Translations under genes and position numbers: made by a program | Origin: Gentiana macrophylla | Lineage: Eukaryota > Streptophyta > Magnoliopsida > Gentianales > Gentianaceae | Direction: 5' to 3' | DNA length: 64,000 nucleotides | Assembly (NCBI GenBank): GCA_026214975.1 | Contig: CM047805.1 | Coordinates: 114,137,845-114,201,844 of the forward strand | In this document: positions 45,705-56,706 of the stretch, in pieces | How the letters are laid out: every line of letters begins with the position of its first letter | Numbering within the stretch: the stretch's first letter is position 1 | The notes under the pieces: generated by a model | Told to the model about the DNA's origin: nothing | Database searches by the model: none | Seen by the model: the letters and a program-made list of their open reading frames with translations, nothing else

Positions 45705-46650
45705 ATGTCTTCTAACAACGAGCTCACTCCACCACCTTCACCATCCCTAACCCCCCCCCAGACTCTCCTAGTGTTGAGTCTTCCCCAGAGTACAATCACC
45801 CTCGTTCCCCACCTTCCATCATTACCTATGGCTCGGAGATAGCAATCAACCTCTATATCCATTGTTTCAGCCGTGCTCCAATACAGGTTGAGAAGGGACT
45901 CAACCGTAGCAAACTCGCCGAGTTCTCGAAGGTTAGAGTTATTCGGGTGGCTGGTCGCGCTTTGTCAAGGCTCCACATGGCTGCGTGAATGTTTCTATGG
46001 TGCAGGAATTTTACTCAGTCCTCTATGAATCCGGTTCGGTGAGTGGCACTCGTACAGTTCCCATGCGTGGTGTCCACGTCCCCTTCCATCCTAGCATCAT
46101 CAACTCAGTTTTCCATCTTTCAGAGGGCCAAGCACCACCGATGGCCCCATACGAGGAGTTGTGGGAACTTGATAACCCTAAGAAATTTGCTTATCATGTC
46201 TACGAGACGATCGGCACTCTTTTTCCCTCCAACCATGGCCCTGCTGACACCCTGACTGTTGCCGACCTTGATCCTGATACGCATGCGTGGAAGCATTTTA
46301 TTAACTCTCGATTCTTGCCATCCCAGTTGTTCTCCCACATTTCTGACGAGGAGGTTGTCCTCCTTCATGCTATTCGGGTCGGTGCCCTTGTCAACTAGGG
46401 CACTATCATCCATCGGGCTGCTATCCAGTTTGCCACGGCTCAGCATCACCCGTGCCAGCCGCTCCCGTTTGCTTGGCTAATATCTCATCTGTGCACTCGT
46501 GTCGCGGGCCTGCCTACCAAGTTTGGTGATGAGATTCTGCCTAGCCGTGTGACCCGCTCTGGCATCCTGCCCGTTGACCCACCCGAAGGTTCCTCCACCC
46601 CGCCCGTCTCGAGTTCTTCTTCTGATGATGATGTGATGCATGGGTTTTGA
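45705..46650 (+). pseudogene. ORF2-like gene of A1, second copy
   Basis: From the ATG at 45705 the product starts with a Pro/Ser-rich segment, loses frame at a run of C bases near 45760, and continues in 45985-46398 with GVHVPFHPSIINSVFHLSEG, a fit to the RG..V.F.P..IN phrase of Athila 3' ORFs. Next comes HAWKHFINSRFLPSQLFSHI, which corresponds to LKNFLSHNVFPTRHISSFTF in the first copy. A TAG at 46396 interrupts; the same frame then goes on (TIIHRAAIQFATAQHHPC) to the TGA at 46648. Function unknown. Confidence 0.6.
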
Positions 46651-47533
46651 GTTGCTTGTGTTGGTTGTCAGCTTTTGAGTTTTCAGTTGGTTGTGTTGGT
46701 GGTCACTGGTCAGTTTCTTAGTTTTCAGTCCTACCAGCTGTCAGTTTGAATAAAGTTTGTTGCATCTGCTACTTTTGTTTTCTTCAGTTTTTATTATGTT
46801 TGGTTGTAATAATCTGGTGCTCTGCATCTTTTCATCTTGTTGTTTAATTTTCCTTTGACCTTGTGTAATATAGTATGCTTGTTTAATAAAATTCCTTTTC
46901 TGGCAATTTTATGTTCGTATCTTTCCTTCCCTGCATGCATGCATTATTGTCACACTTCATGCACACGTCCGGCTTGCGCCAAGGCATATTTCGGCCTGCA
47001 CCATGCCTTTTACTTTTATTTATTTTGTTCCTTTTCATTATCTAACGGTCTGTATGCTTTGCTATATTTGATTATGTGTATCTGCCCTCCTACTACTTCT
47101 ATCTTCACCAGTCGTTGAGGAAAATGCAAGATCATAACACATAATTAATTCACTATATACTTAAGAAACACTCAACTTTAGTCAAACTCGAACAATCAGG
47201 TTGATTAAAAAAAAAGTACAGATTAAGATATGTAATTAAAAGAATAGATGTTTCAACAAAGTAAGTAACTTTAATAAGTTATAAATGCATTTTAACGTGA
47301 TTCCGTGATTGTAGTGTGAACCCCTAACGTACATATATTTCAATTTTTTGTTAACAGGCAAACTTTTATGTAATCATGCAAGCATGCTTCATTAGCAACT
47401 AGAACTTAGGCTTGATATCCCTTCGAGGCGAAATAGAAAGGTATTTAGAGTCGGAGTTAGGGATGATGGTTCTGCCATTTTCTTTAATTCAGCTAGAGCC
47501 AAATGGCCTTCCCGAACATAAATTTCCACCTGT
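46651..47533 (+). other. Spacer with an unexplained exon-like stretch
   Basis: The first part is T-rich, with a further short CG-rich spot near 46965-47010 (GTCCGGCTTGCGCCAAGGC). From about 47120 the composition changes to A-rich. At 47405-47518 one frame stays open and reads RLDIPSRRNRKVFRVGVRDD before a stop, preceded by an AG acceptor-like TTGTTAACAG at 47349. I do not recognise it. It is absent from the corresponding place before 19826. Confidence 0.3.
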
Positions 47534-48427
47534 CCCCATCTCAGCCTTGTAGAGTGGTGAGACCTCACTAGAAACAGCCATTCGTGATTAACCTCATTAT
47601 AATCCGACCCTTAACCTAATTTTGGTCTACGTTCCCTTGGTATCCGCAAGTATAGTAAGTTTCTATGGATTATGTGGTGATGACTTAGGGAATTGAGAGT
47701 TGGATGACACTGTTGGCACAGTTGAGATGGTATTTTATCGAGTTTGGAGCCATCATTGTATATATTGGTTAATCCCATAGTTGATCTATAAAAAATAAAA
47801 ATAATAAATAAATAAATATAATGTGTTGTAAATAAGATCGAATAAAGGTTTGAGTTCAAAGAAATTGGAAGGATAGCTCATCAAAATCAAGTAATATGGG
47901 TTGGGAAGTTAATTAAATTGTTTTGGTGCTTTTATTCTCGTGTTGGTTACAAGGGAGATGTCTTTAGTGACTGTAGGAGAGTAGAAGTACCGGTTCAGTT
48001 TCATTGGAGTCGAAGGTGTAGATACTTACTATCTTGCTCATTTTCTTTTGTCATATCCTTATTATCCCTTCGGTCAGCCAATTCCCGAGCCTAACGTTAC
48101 AAGCCTGCAAGTCCAGCCCGATCTATCTCCTTGACTCTGAATGCCTCGATTAATGGAGATTGATATCATTCTTAAGCCTATGGATTGCATTTTTCGAGTT
48201 TTGCATGCATGATTCTATACTTTGATTGCTTGATAACAAATCTGAGAAATATTCACACATACACTCTGCTATTGTCTTGGATCATGGTAGACATACATTT
48301 ATAATTCTGATTAGTTACATTACCTAGTTGAACATCCAATTCCCGATCTAGCATTATCTTAATTGTAACTCTTGTTATTTTATCGTTTGTTTGCTCTAGG
48401 GAGAGCAAAAGCTATGTGGGGAGTGGT
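47534..48427 (+). other. 3' non-coding region and polypurine tract of A1
   Basis: This near-identical partner of 19826-20719 ends in TGTGGGGAGTGG just before the 3' LTR. It contains no convincing ORF; the minus-strand ORF at 47611-47859 is conserved only because the whole segment is duplicated. Confidence 0.7.
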
Positions 48428-51400
48428 TGATGTATGTCAACCGGATGATAAAATTCCACGATGTTTTTATCTCATTTCTTTAGTATATATAGATATTTTG
48501 CGTCAATTATAGTGAATTTTGTTATAAATCGAATCACTTTTATTTTGTGTAGATACAACCAAGATCCGAGCATCTTATCATCTTTTAAGAGCTTAACAGT
48601 TTTATTTCAACTTCAGAATTACTCGTGGCATTTTTATTGATGTTTTGCAGTGATTACGGGAGTGTGGAATAAAAATATCAAATATCAAAGTTAGATCGAG
48701 CTATTAAAGCAGAAGAGGAAATTAGGGAAGGACGGGGCTCAATTTCATTCGTTTTGCAATACAAGTGATGTCTCGGCGCAGGCCGAGACAATTTATGGCG
48801 CACACCAACACATCAAAGTGTATAACTGTAGGAGCATTAATTGTGATGTCAATTCTCAACCACTCTGTCTCGCTCGGCGTGCACCGAGGTCATTACGGTG
48901 CATGCCGAATTATATAAAAAGCGGAATAATGTGGTTTGAAGCTAATTTGGAAAGGAAAAAAAGGATCATCATCAGAGAGCAAAAAAAAAACATCCGTGTT
49001 CAGTAGCTTGAAGGCACCTCCACCTCAAGGCTTCCCTTAGCCAAAATTCTACCATTTAACACTTAAATCCATTGTAAGCATTTTAGAATTATCATTTTGA
49101 CTCAATAATCTCAGTGGGTGTAGAAAACAACTGGCTTGTGTTCTATCTTCATCAATACTTTGAAAGTTAGATGAACCTCCATTCCGAGTTCTTCACTCAA
49201 ACTTGGTATTCTATTAATCTCTACTTTGATCTACTTGTTCTTGTCATTATGAATACTAGTTTTAACTTGTTAGTAGTTGTAATCATGAATGGCTAGCTCT
49301 TCTACTAGCTAAGATGATATAGTAATGATAGTTAACCCCTTGGTTGTTGGAATTGATTGTTTATGCATGTTTCTAGTTTATATTGTGTTGAAATGCTTCT
49401 TACTTGCATTGATTGATATCGTGTATGTTGGAGTAGTTAACTGTTGGTCCCTTGAAAAGGCTTTGGTTAAGTTTAGGGGGGGGCAATAAACTTAACACTT
49501 AAAACTTTTGGAGTTAACAAACTCAAGAACTTCAAAGACTTGCGACACCTCGATAAGCTCTTTGATACACGAGTGAATCTCTTGACAGCTAAGTTCTTGA
49601 ATTTGTGCAAATGGAATTATATCAAAAATTAAGCCTTATTACTTGTTGTTAAATATGATACTAAGTATTAGATACTCATTAGTGTATGTGTGTGATTTCG
49701 ATTGCTAGATTCAAAGAGTTGATGTGTATAGTAAACTAAATGCGTAATGTAAGTGCGAGAAAGTAAGTAGGCGGCGATTTTATAGTGGTTCCAGGTGGTG
49801 TAATCCTGTCAGTCCACTCTTCTCCTGTGATGTTGGAGGTAATTCACAAGAGATCTTTGATGTAGCTGTTACAAAGATTCCTAAGGTTGCTTGTCCTTCA
49901 CCAATGACTATGGCTTCACAAACTGAAAACTAGGAACATGTAGGATTGCTGCTCCAAAGTCTTCCACTGGTCCTTGAAGGGTAGGATTGCCTCTTCACCA
50001 GCTCCACCACAAACAACAGTCTTTCACACCCAACAGATGCTTCACTGTCTTCAACAGGTTCTTTGTAAAATAAAGATTGAATCAAGTAAATGATTCAGTT
50101 GCAGCAGCTTGATTAGGATGATATAATCAACAGCTTGCAGTCTTCAAGTGTGTGTACTTGATGTAGCTTGAATACATAACACACTTGAAGATTTTCTCTG
50201 GATCAGTAGCCTTAAGCTCAGTAAGTTCAGCAGGGTGCTTTTTCAGCTCAGAATTATCACTTATATTTTTTCTCTCTTGAAATTCCTCTTCTTTTTCTGA
50301 GTTGAAAGTCCTCTATTTATAGGTAGGAGTGCATGTGACTTGTATTTGAAATTCAAATATGACCGTTCCTGGTTTTGTCCCATTTGACTTGCTTTCTGTC
50401 ACTATTCATAGGACTGACACTGTCAGAATCCTTTTTGACGGAATGCAGTCTGTCACCCTTTGACTTGTAACCATTGGATAAAGTCCTGAATCATCCCAAC
50501 GTCTTTTTAATCTCAACCATTGATTTGTTTGATAAATCAGAGGTAGTTGGCTGTGCTTATCCATGTAATCTTCCAATGTAATCTTGAATTAATCGAGGTA
50601 TGTATATCAAAGAGTTCATTAATCTGTTTGAAATACCTATCGATCTCTTTGAATCAAATTTCTTTGTGTTTAAAACACAATGCAGCGGACTTCTTTTATC
50701 TAACTTTTATTTGTGAAGTTAGATTACACCTTTTTGCAAATAAATAAGTTCCAATCACCATCAAACTTAAGGAACTTAGACCTTCTACACAAGATATATG
50801 TAATCAGTTTAGGTCATCACAGACTTGCCTAAATTCTGATTCCATATCCTTGACTTTAATTACTAAGTTTGATCCCTTAGCCTTCATTAACTGAGTTTGA
50901 GCCCTCACCTTCCAGGTCTTCAAGAGGTTCTGACTAGTCTCATCGACCTATCTACCCTACTGATATAGACCAGTCTGCTGATATAAATCAGTTGACCATT
51001 ACAGTGCTTGTTTGATCAAACCTAATCAATGATCAAACTCTAATAAGCCTATACATTTGATCTAGACATCTTTTTGCCTTTGCACTATAACAATTAGTCT
51101 GGCACTCATCACTAACACTTAGTAATAAGTCCAACAATAACCTATGTATGTACCTACACAACTAGTAGATACCAAACAGAGACATTAGTTGTGTAAAAGG
51201 AGTAAGAAGAACAGAAGGTAGAATTGACCCTAGTGGAATTCGGTTCCTTATCTGGGAATTTTGCATTCAAGTCTTTATCTTGTCAATTCATTAGGTTTAA
51301 GGTGCTTAAACCAAGAAGGAGACAAGTGTGGTTTCATTCACTCGTACGAGAGGAAATCATTCGTTAGGAATGCACCGTTCACACAATACAACACCAATGG

Positions 51401-51666
51401 AGGGCGGTAGGTTGATCATTTCCAAATAATCTAAGGGAGACAACTTGAACTATAGGTCATCTTAGTTAGTTTCTTTTATCGTTTGAACAACCCCTTGTAG
51501 TTAAATATTTGTTTATTAAACAAACTGGCGATTCGGATCAAGATAATAATAACTAATTAGTCGTTAATCTCACTTTCCCTTGGGAGACGACCTTGACCAC
51601 CATATTAGACTACAGTTGACCCGGTACACTGCCGGTGAGATTGGAACCCTAGGAAAGTTCGCATCA
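48428..51666 (+). repeat. 3' LTR of A1, split by a copia-type solo LTR
   Basis: It starts TGATGTATGTCAACCGG and ends AAAGTTCGCATCA. Without the insertion at 49442-51136 and its duplicated target it is about 1540 bp, close to the 1526-bp 5' LTR. The CG-rich cluster recurs at 48767-48911. At 51667 the sequence changes to Tat-type internal sequence. Confidence 0.86.
49437..51141 (+). mobile_element. Solo LTR, Ty1/copia type, inside the A1 3' LTR
   Basis: A 1695-bp LTR (49442-51136) starts TGTTGGTCCCTTG and ends AATAAGTCCAACA, with 6-bp inverted termini TGTTGG/CCAACA. Flanks are ttaac and ataac (4 of 5), and the intact A1 5' LTR shows the empty site. A G-run (AGGGGGGGG) shortly after the start is a feature of SIRE/Angela-like copia LTRs. 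No internal region is present. Confidence 0.82.
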
Positions 51667-51729
51667 AGGACCCAAAACCAGGTTCAGAGCTTGAAAAAAC
51701 TCTGAAGAAGCCTTGAAGTCCCTGATGGC

Positions 51730-53348
51730 TTAGGCAGAAGCCTCCTTGATCCAATCCGGATAATACTGAGCTGCAACCTCCACTTCAGCCACCTCAGACT
51801 TAAGCTTTCTCATACGCTCCTGCAATTCAGACTCATTGTCCACAAATGCATGTAGCTCAGCAGCATTGCCAGTCTTCAAAACCTCCATCTCAAAGGACTG
51901 AGCCTTCAACTGCTTCTTCAACTCCTTGATCTCCTTATCTTTGGCCTTGAGGCTTTCATCACGGTCAGAGGCCTTTTTCTTCAGATCAGAGATCCTCTTT
52001 TTCAGTTGGCTCATGTTGGAGAAAGATTCGGTCAGACGAATGTATAGCTCCTGACCAACATGGGCTCCCTGCAAAAAGCATAAGTTAGAAAGAGTCATGC
52101 TTGAAATGAAAGAAGACCTGGAGGAAAATTTAAGACTTATATATTTCATCACCTAAAGGCCATCAGCAACCATCTCCTTCTCAGACATCAGTGAGATTTC
52201 TCCCTGCTCCTCGGCAGCATGTCCTTTTCTCCTGTCACTCAAATTCATCAAATCCTAGGTGGACTCATCCCGGATCCTTTTGCTCGACCTCCCCTCCAGG
52301 TCAGACTCGGACGGATGAGGCCCTAGAGTGGCCTTGCCATTCGAAGCAGCGGCTTCAAAAGATTCTAGATTTGGAATCTGACCCGAAGTTGGGTCCTGTA
52401 TAACAGCATCGTCCTCTAGATCGGCCAACACTTGAGCCGAAGATGGGACCAAAAAGGTTCCCACAGATCGAACATGAGGGACTCGAGAATGACCCCCGAC
52501 CTGGGTCTTTGGAGAAACATTTGCCTCAACTTGCTGCATCAATCCCTCATCATCGGCTACGTTTAAAAGATCAGCAAAGGTGTCCACTACAAAAGAGAAA
52601 AATATCAAATCATTAGAGACAGTGAGCAATGATTTTTTCCACAAAAATAAGCGAATAACAAACATGGGCCTACAGGATTCTTGAGTAGATGGGTCGAGGG
52701 GGACGTATGGATCAGGACCGGCCTCGGCTATGTGAGCCGCCAAAACCAGCTGCTCGGGAAGCCGGCAGTATCTCAGATAAACCCTTGAGGTTTGGATGGT
52801 TTGTAAGGACTGAGCATCAGAGATAAGGGGAGAAGCATCCTTAGACTGGTCTATGGGGTTCTACTGGCTTAGGCTAGATGCACCATTGTGGCGGATAAAT
52901 TAGAAGCTATATTTCCAGCCCTTGTATGAGGAAGGCCCGTCAGCAATTAAGAAACGAGTCCATCCCCGGCGGGAGAAGTAGTAAAAACCTGGATAGTCCT
53001 TGACCTTCTTAACATGATAAAAGGCTCGGAACAGCTCCCCAGTAAATTTAACCTTCACCAATAGACAAATTATGGCGAAGCCTATTATATCCATGATCCC
53101 ATTAGGAGCCTCTTGGGCCGTGATAAGTTTGTAATATTCCAGCACGGCCACACAGGCTGGACAAAAGAGAAGACGAAGACCTCTGTCGAAATGATACTCG
53201 TATATAGTGCAGTATCCAGAAGGAGGTCGAGATGAGTAGGGTTAGAGGCTGTGGGAATCAAAGGGTCATAAATGCTAAGATCTATCCCGTATTTACTACA
53301 CAGTTCGATCACCCCCTCTTGTTTCAAGATAGATTTAGTCTCAGCCAT
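51730..53348 (-). pseudogene. Antisense ORF of a Tat-type element (gypsy-transposon protein family)
   Basis: Minus-strand frames give one protein in pieces: 53348-53085, 53151-52900, 52743-52255 and 52152-51730. The middle (about 53215-52900) fits the plant family annotated as putative gypsy-type transposon protein (Pfam PF04195 as I know it): EYHFDRGLRL, AVLEYYKLITAQEAPNGI, YYFSRRGWTRFLIADGPSSY, KGWKYSF. A one-base shift lies near 53215. An acidic linker follows, then a long Lys/Glu coiled coil (MSQLKKRISDLKKKASDRDE onward). The gene lies antisense between polyprotein end and 3' LTR, the arrangement known for Tat/Retand/Grande-type elements. Function is unknown. Confidence 0.68.
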
Positions 53349-53780
53349 CTATTCGCAAATGAGATTTGAAAAGATTAAAGCGGTATATAATAACCTATAA
53401 CAGGAAGAGGAAGAAACTTACTTGGATATCAAAGGTTGGGAAAAGAGTTGGAGAAGATCTTATTCACCCGCACTGGATCGTTCGTTAAAAGAGGCAGAGC
53501 AACGGTTGATATGACTAGGGGTATAAATACCTGTCATAAACCACGTCACACGTCTTTCAAAACCGTCCCTCATAAATATGTGAAACAGAAGCGCCTCATT
53601 TCTCGGAAAAGTCATAACGGTGTCATAACTGAACCTTGCCACCTGTCAAACCGGAATACTGAGGTCCGGTTAAAATGCCCGAAAGGCACCTGACATAGGA
53701 GCCGAGCTCCATGGAGACAATATAGGGCGAGCTCAGAAAGTGACTATCATAGATCTGACTTAACCTCAAGAGCTTAGGCA

Positions 53781-54241
53781 GATCTGGGGGGCTTATGATG
53801 ATACCGGATTTCACCACGCCATGTGTCACAATAGAAATAGGGCTAGAAGATTAGCTTTAAGGACCAAGAGTCCATTTGCAGGCCTAAGCGCCGATGTACC
53901 CCTCCGAAGGAGGGAGCTGCTCGGGTCATTCCATAATCCACCAAAGGTCGGTCAGGGCGAGATAGAGTCAGACCTGCCCAGCTCGGTCATACGGACCTCG
54001 GCAACTCGCCGCATGTCAGCTAGAGCGTATAGTAATAATGACATGCTTATCAGATAATTATAGAGCGCCGATGTACCCCTCTAAAGGAGGGAGCTGCTCA
54101 GGTCATTCCACAATCCACCACAGGTTGGTCAGGGCGAGATAGAGGCAGACTTGCCCAGCTCGGTCATACGGACCTCGCCGCATGTCGGCTAGAGCGTATA
54201 GTAATAATGACACGCTTATCAGATAATTATAGAGCATATAG
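53781..54241 (+). repeat. Polypurine tract and 3' LTR of the Tat-type element, truncated
   Basis: The run GATCTGGGGGG (53781-53791) lies five bases before an LTR starting TGATGATACCGG at 53796. It matches 19329-19600. A 177-bp unit is duplicated in tandem: 53888-54064 and 54065-54241, each starting GCGCCGATGTACCCCTC; the second copy lacks seven bases near 54178. After 54241 the match with the other LTR stops, so the LTR is truncated at its 3' end. Confidence 0.72.
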
Positions 54242-54780
54242 TAAAATAAAAAATTCAATGAAATTTTCATCACGTTTGGAGATCTAAATCAAATGATATG
54301 AGTGTTTGAAAATTGAGGAGGAAAGAGAAAATAAAAAAAAAAGGTGCAGCAGTCCAACGTAGGATTTTTTTTTCTTCTGGTTTTGTCCTTTTGGCTATAA
54401 AAATTATAGGAGTTGCCATTCTCCCTATAAAAAATATTGGGATGTCCTGTTACTTAAAAATATATCAAAATGTGTCCTTCTACCTAATTCTCTATGTTTT
54501 ATTTATTTATTTACTTATTTATTTATATGAAATTAAGTATAAGAAAAGGGAAATAAAAGGAATAGATGGGAGGTTATTGGTAATAAATGGTGGGAGGTTT
54601 TTATTGGGAAATTTACTTCCTATAAAATCAGAAGTTTTGTCAAAAAACAAAACATTTTGGCATTACACTATCTTGAGGGAAAATTTGGAGAAAACAGTAA
54701 CCAAAAAGAAAAAGGGAGATTTCTCCAAAATTCTCACAAAGTGTTGGTCGGATTTCAAAAAGAATTGAAGATTTTGAATC
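54242..54780. other. AT-rich sequence between truncated LTRs
   Basis: An open frame at 54313-54768 encodes a Lys/Ile/Phe/Tyr-rich product with no recognisable motif and is probably chance in AT-rich DNA. The stretch near 54262-54300 (TTTTCATCACGTTTGGAGAT) resembles the leader words of copia element C1. The last part may be the eroded start of the next LTR. Confidence 0.35.
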
Positions 54781-56706
54781 AGCGTGAAGAGAGCTTCCTT
54801 TTGACATCAAGATCATCAAGTTTGGAATAAGGTTAGTTTTACCTCAGTTTTGGATTCATCAATAGATGATCAAGTTTTGTGGTATCGTTTGGCCGAATTC
54901 GTAGTTCCTTTGTTTAGAAGCTTTGATCCAATTATTTCCTGTTCAATTGATTGATCAAATAGGTTTCCGGTTGAAGGCTTAGAAGTGCAGCAGATGTTCT
55001 TGGGTTGTGCTTTGGTTTTATTTGCTTTTAAGTTAAGAGGCTCTTCCTAATGTGTATTTAGGTTTATGATGTTTAAGGTTGAGCAATTTGTGTGCTTTGA
55101 TGTGGAATCATGCCAAATTTGTTGTTATACATGTCTATGATGCTAAATGTTGTTAGAAAGGTGATTTTCTGTTGTTTTGATGTTTATTTTGATGTTAAAC
55201 TTGGTTGGAATGGGGCAGAAATCAGTAAAGGGCTGAAAACTGTATTTTGGGGAGTTACTACGCTCAATGCGTGCGCATTGAGAGGCAACGCGCACACATT
55301 AAGGCAACAGTTTGTCTCGTATTTATTTTCAGTGAATAATGCATGCGCATTAGATGGGCAATGCGCACACATTGCAACTGCAGAATGTTTAGGAATGTTT
55401 CTGTTCACTCAAAGCATGCGCATTGAGTAGAATGCGCACACATGGGACAGTTTTTGGTGTTTAGCTTGTTTTAAGCCCCGAAAATAGTTTTGAATGTTGT
55501 TTCTTAATTTAATAACATTAAATGAACACGAACAAGCCTTGATTAAGCTTCTGATCCGTTTAGTTCCGGCACCGAATGGATTTGTCATAAGAGATGAAGT
55601 TCGGGACCGTCGGAAGAGTATGATTGGCTTGTGCTTTGATGAATTAGTATTCATCAATGTCTGTGTAATTTCTAGGCCTTGTCCGTGTCTAGGGGTTTAG
55701 GAAAGAGAGTTGTAGATGTAAGGAAGCTTATTTGAAGATACTTAGGTGGCTAGTTAATAATTAATAACAAACATACTTGTGTAGTAAAAGACTAAACATC
55801 ATGTTATTCCTGGTAATGTACAAGGTCGTATAGCGATGTGTGGGCCATTCGGATAAGCGAATAACTCTATTGGCCTTTGAAAGGCACCAAGAGTAGGGCA
55901 CTCCGTGAATGAATAACTTTGCTGGCCTCGAAAGAGCACTATGAGTAGAGGGACTTCACCGAACGCATATACTATCGTAGTCTTTCAGAATAGACTTCCG
56001 TGGTTATTGGTGTAATCAATCAATATGTTGCACAAGATACTTCATAGTGAGTAGCACCATGCGTAGTGCCCTTGAATACAAATGTAACAAAGATAATCTA
56101 AGTTAGAAACAGTTAGTGACGACATGTTGATGAGCATGAAGTGAACTCTATAATTGAGTCGGTCTCATAAAGATAACTTAATAACAATTATTAAACCTTT
56201 TGTTATAAACTCTAATTATACATTAGCTTCTCACTCTTGCTAAGTACTTTGTACTTACCTCATTTGTATTTTGTTTTGTATGCATTGTGGGGTGAGAAGA
56301 TGAACAGGTTGAACTTGAGCTCGATGAGGAGTTTGATAATGATACATGATGATGATGCCTTGTTGATGCTTGGATGACATTTCAGTTTCTTTTTATTTTA
56401 TGATGTATTTGACCATGTTGTACTTTCATTTCATGTTTGTAAGACAAGTGTTGTACCTTTCATTTAGACATCGTACGTTGTAACCTTTGGACCTTTCGTT
56501 GTTGTAAGTTAAACAATTCAGCTATAGTCAGTTTGTATTCCATTCATAGAAGCATTTACGTTTTTACCCGAGCCTTTTGGGCTTTCGTTTCTTTATTTTG
56601 ATACGACGACGTAGAGGCTCGCGTATAATATTAGATTTATTTAATGTTATACGCGTCGAACGTTCTCTTCTGGATAAGGGCTCGGTATCCGGGAACGGAA
56701 CGTTAC
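54781..56706 (+). repeat. 5'-truncated LTR related to the 1805-10487 element
   Basis: It ends GGAACGGAACGTTACA. The stretch from GAGGCTCTTCCTAATG (55037) onward aligns with 8931-10487: AACAAGCCTTGATTAAG, GTTCCGGCACCGAATGG, CGACATGTTGATGAGCATG, GGGGTGAGAAGATGAAC, TACGACGACGTAGAGG. No TGTAAC start, primer-binding site or internal region adjoins, so it is a solo or truncated LTR. Its word cluster at 55258-55445 is AATGCGTGCGCATT and GCGCACACATT, unlike that of the related LTR. Confidence 0.72.

Larger units (their letters stand above)
20720..51666 (+). mobile_element. Athila-like Ty3/gypsy element A1 carrying three nested insertions
   Basis: Order of parts: LTR 20720-22245, PBS 22252, gag 22425-33930, protease-RT-RNase H 34205-36489, integrase to about 37670, two ORF2-like modules, 3' non-coding region with polypurine tract, LTR 48428-51666. 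Gene order and a long region between integrase and the 3' LTR fit Athila. Removing the insertions at 23269-32453, 38843-44591 and 49442-51136 leaves about 14 kb, a plausible Athila length. No outer target duplication is visible, because the left side continues into another copy of the 3' region. All ORFs carry frameshifts or stops. Confidence 0.8.

Noticed and set aside
45705..46650. Calling the Athila 3' ORFs an envelope gene.
   Set aside because: I see no signal peptide, furin-like site or membrane anchor; only position suggests it.
54313..54768. Open frame of 151 residues.
   Set aside because: The composition (Lys, Ile, Phe, Tyr) reflects AT-rich DNA and no motif is present.
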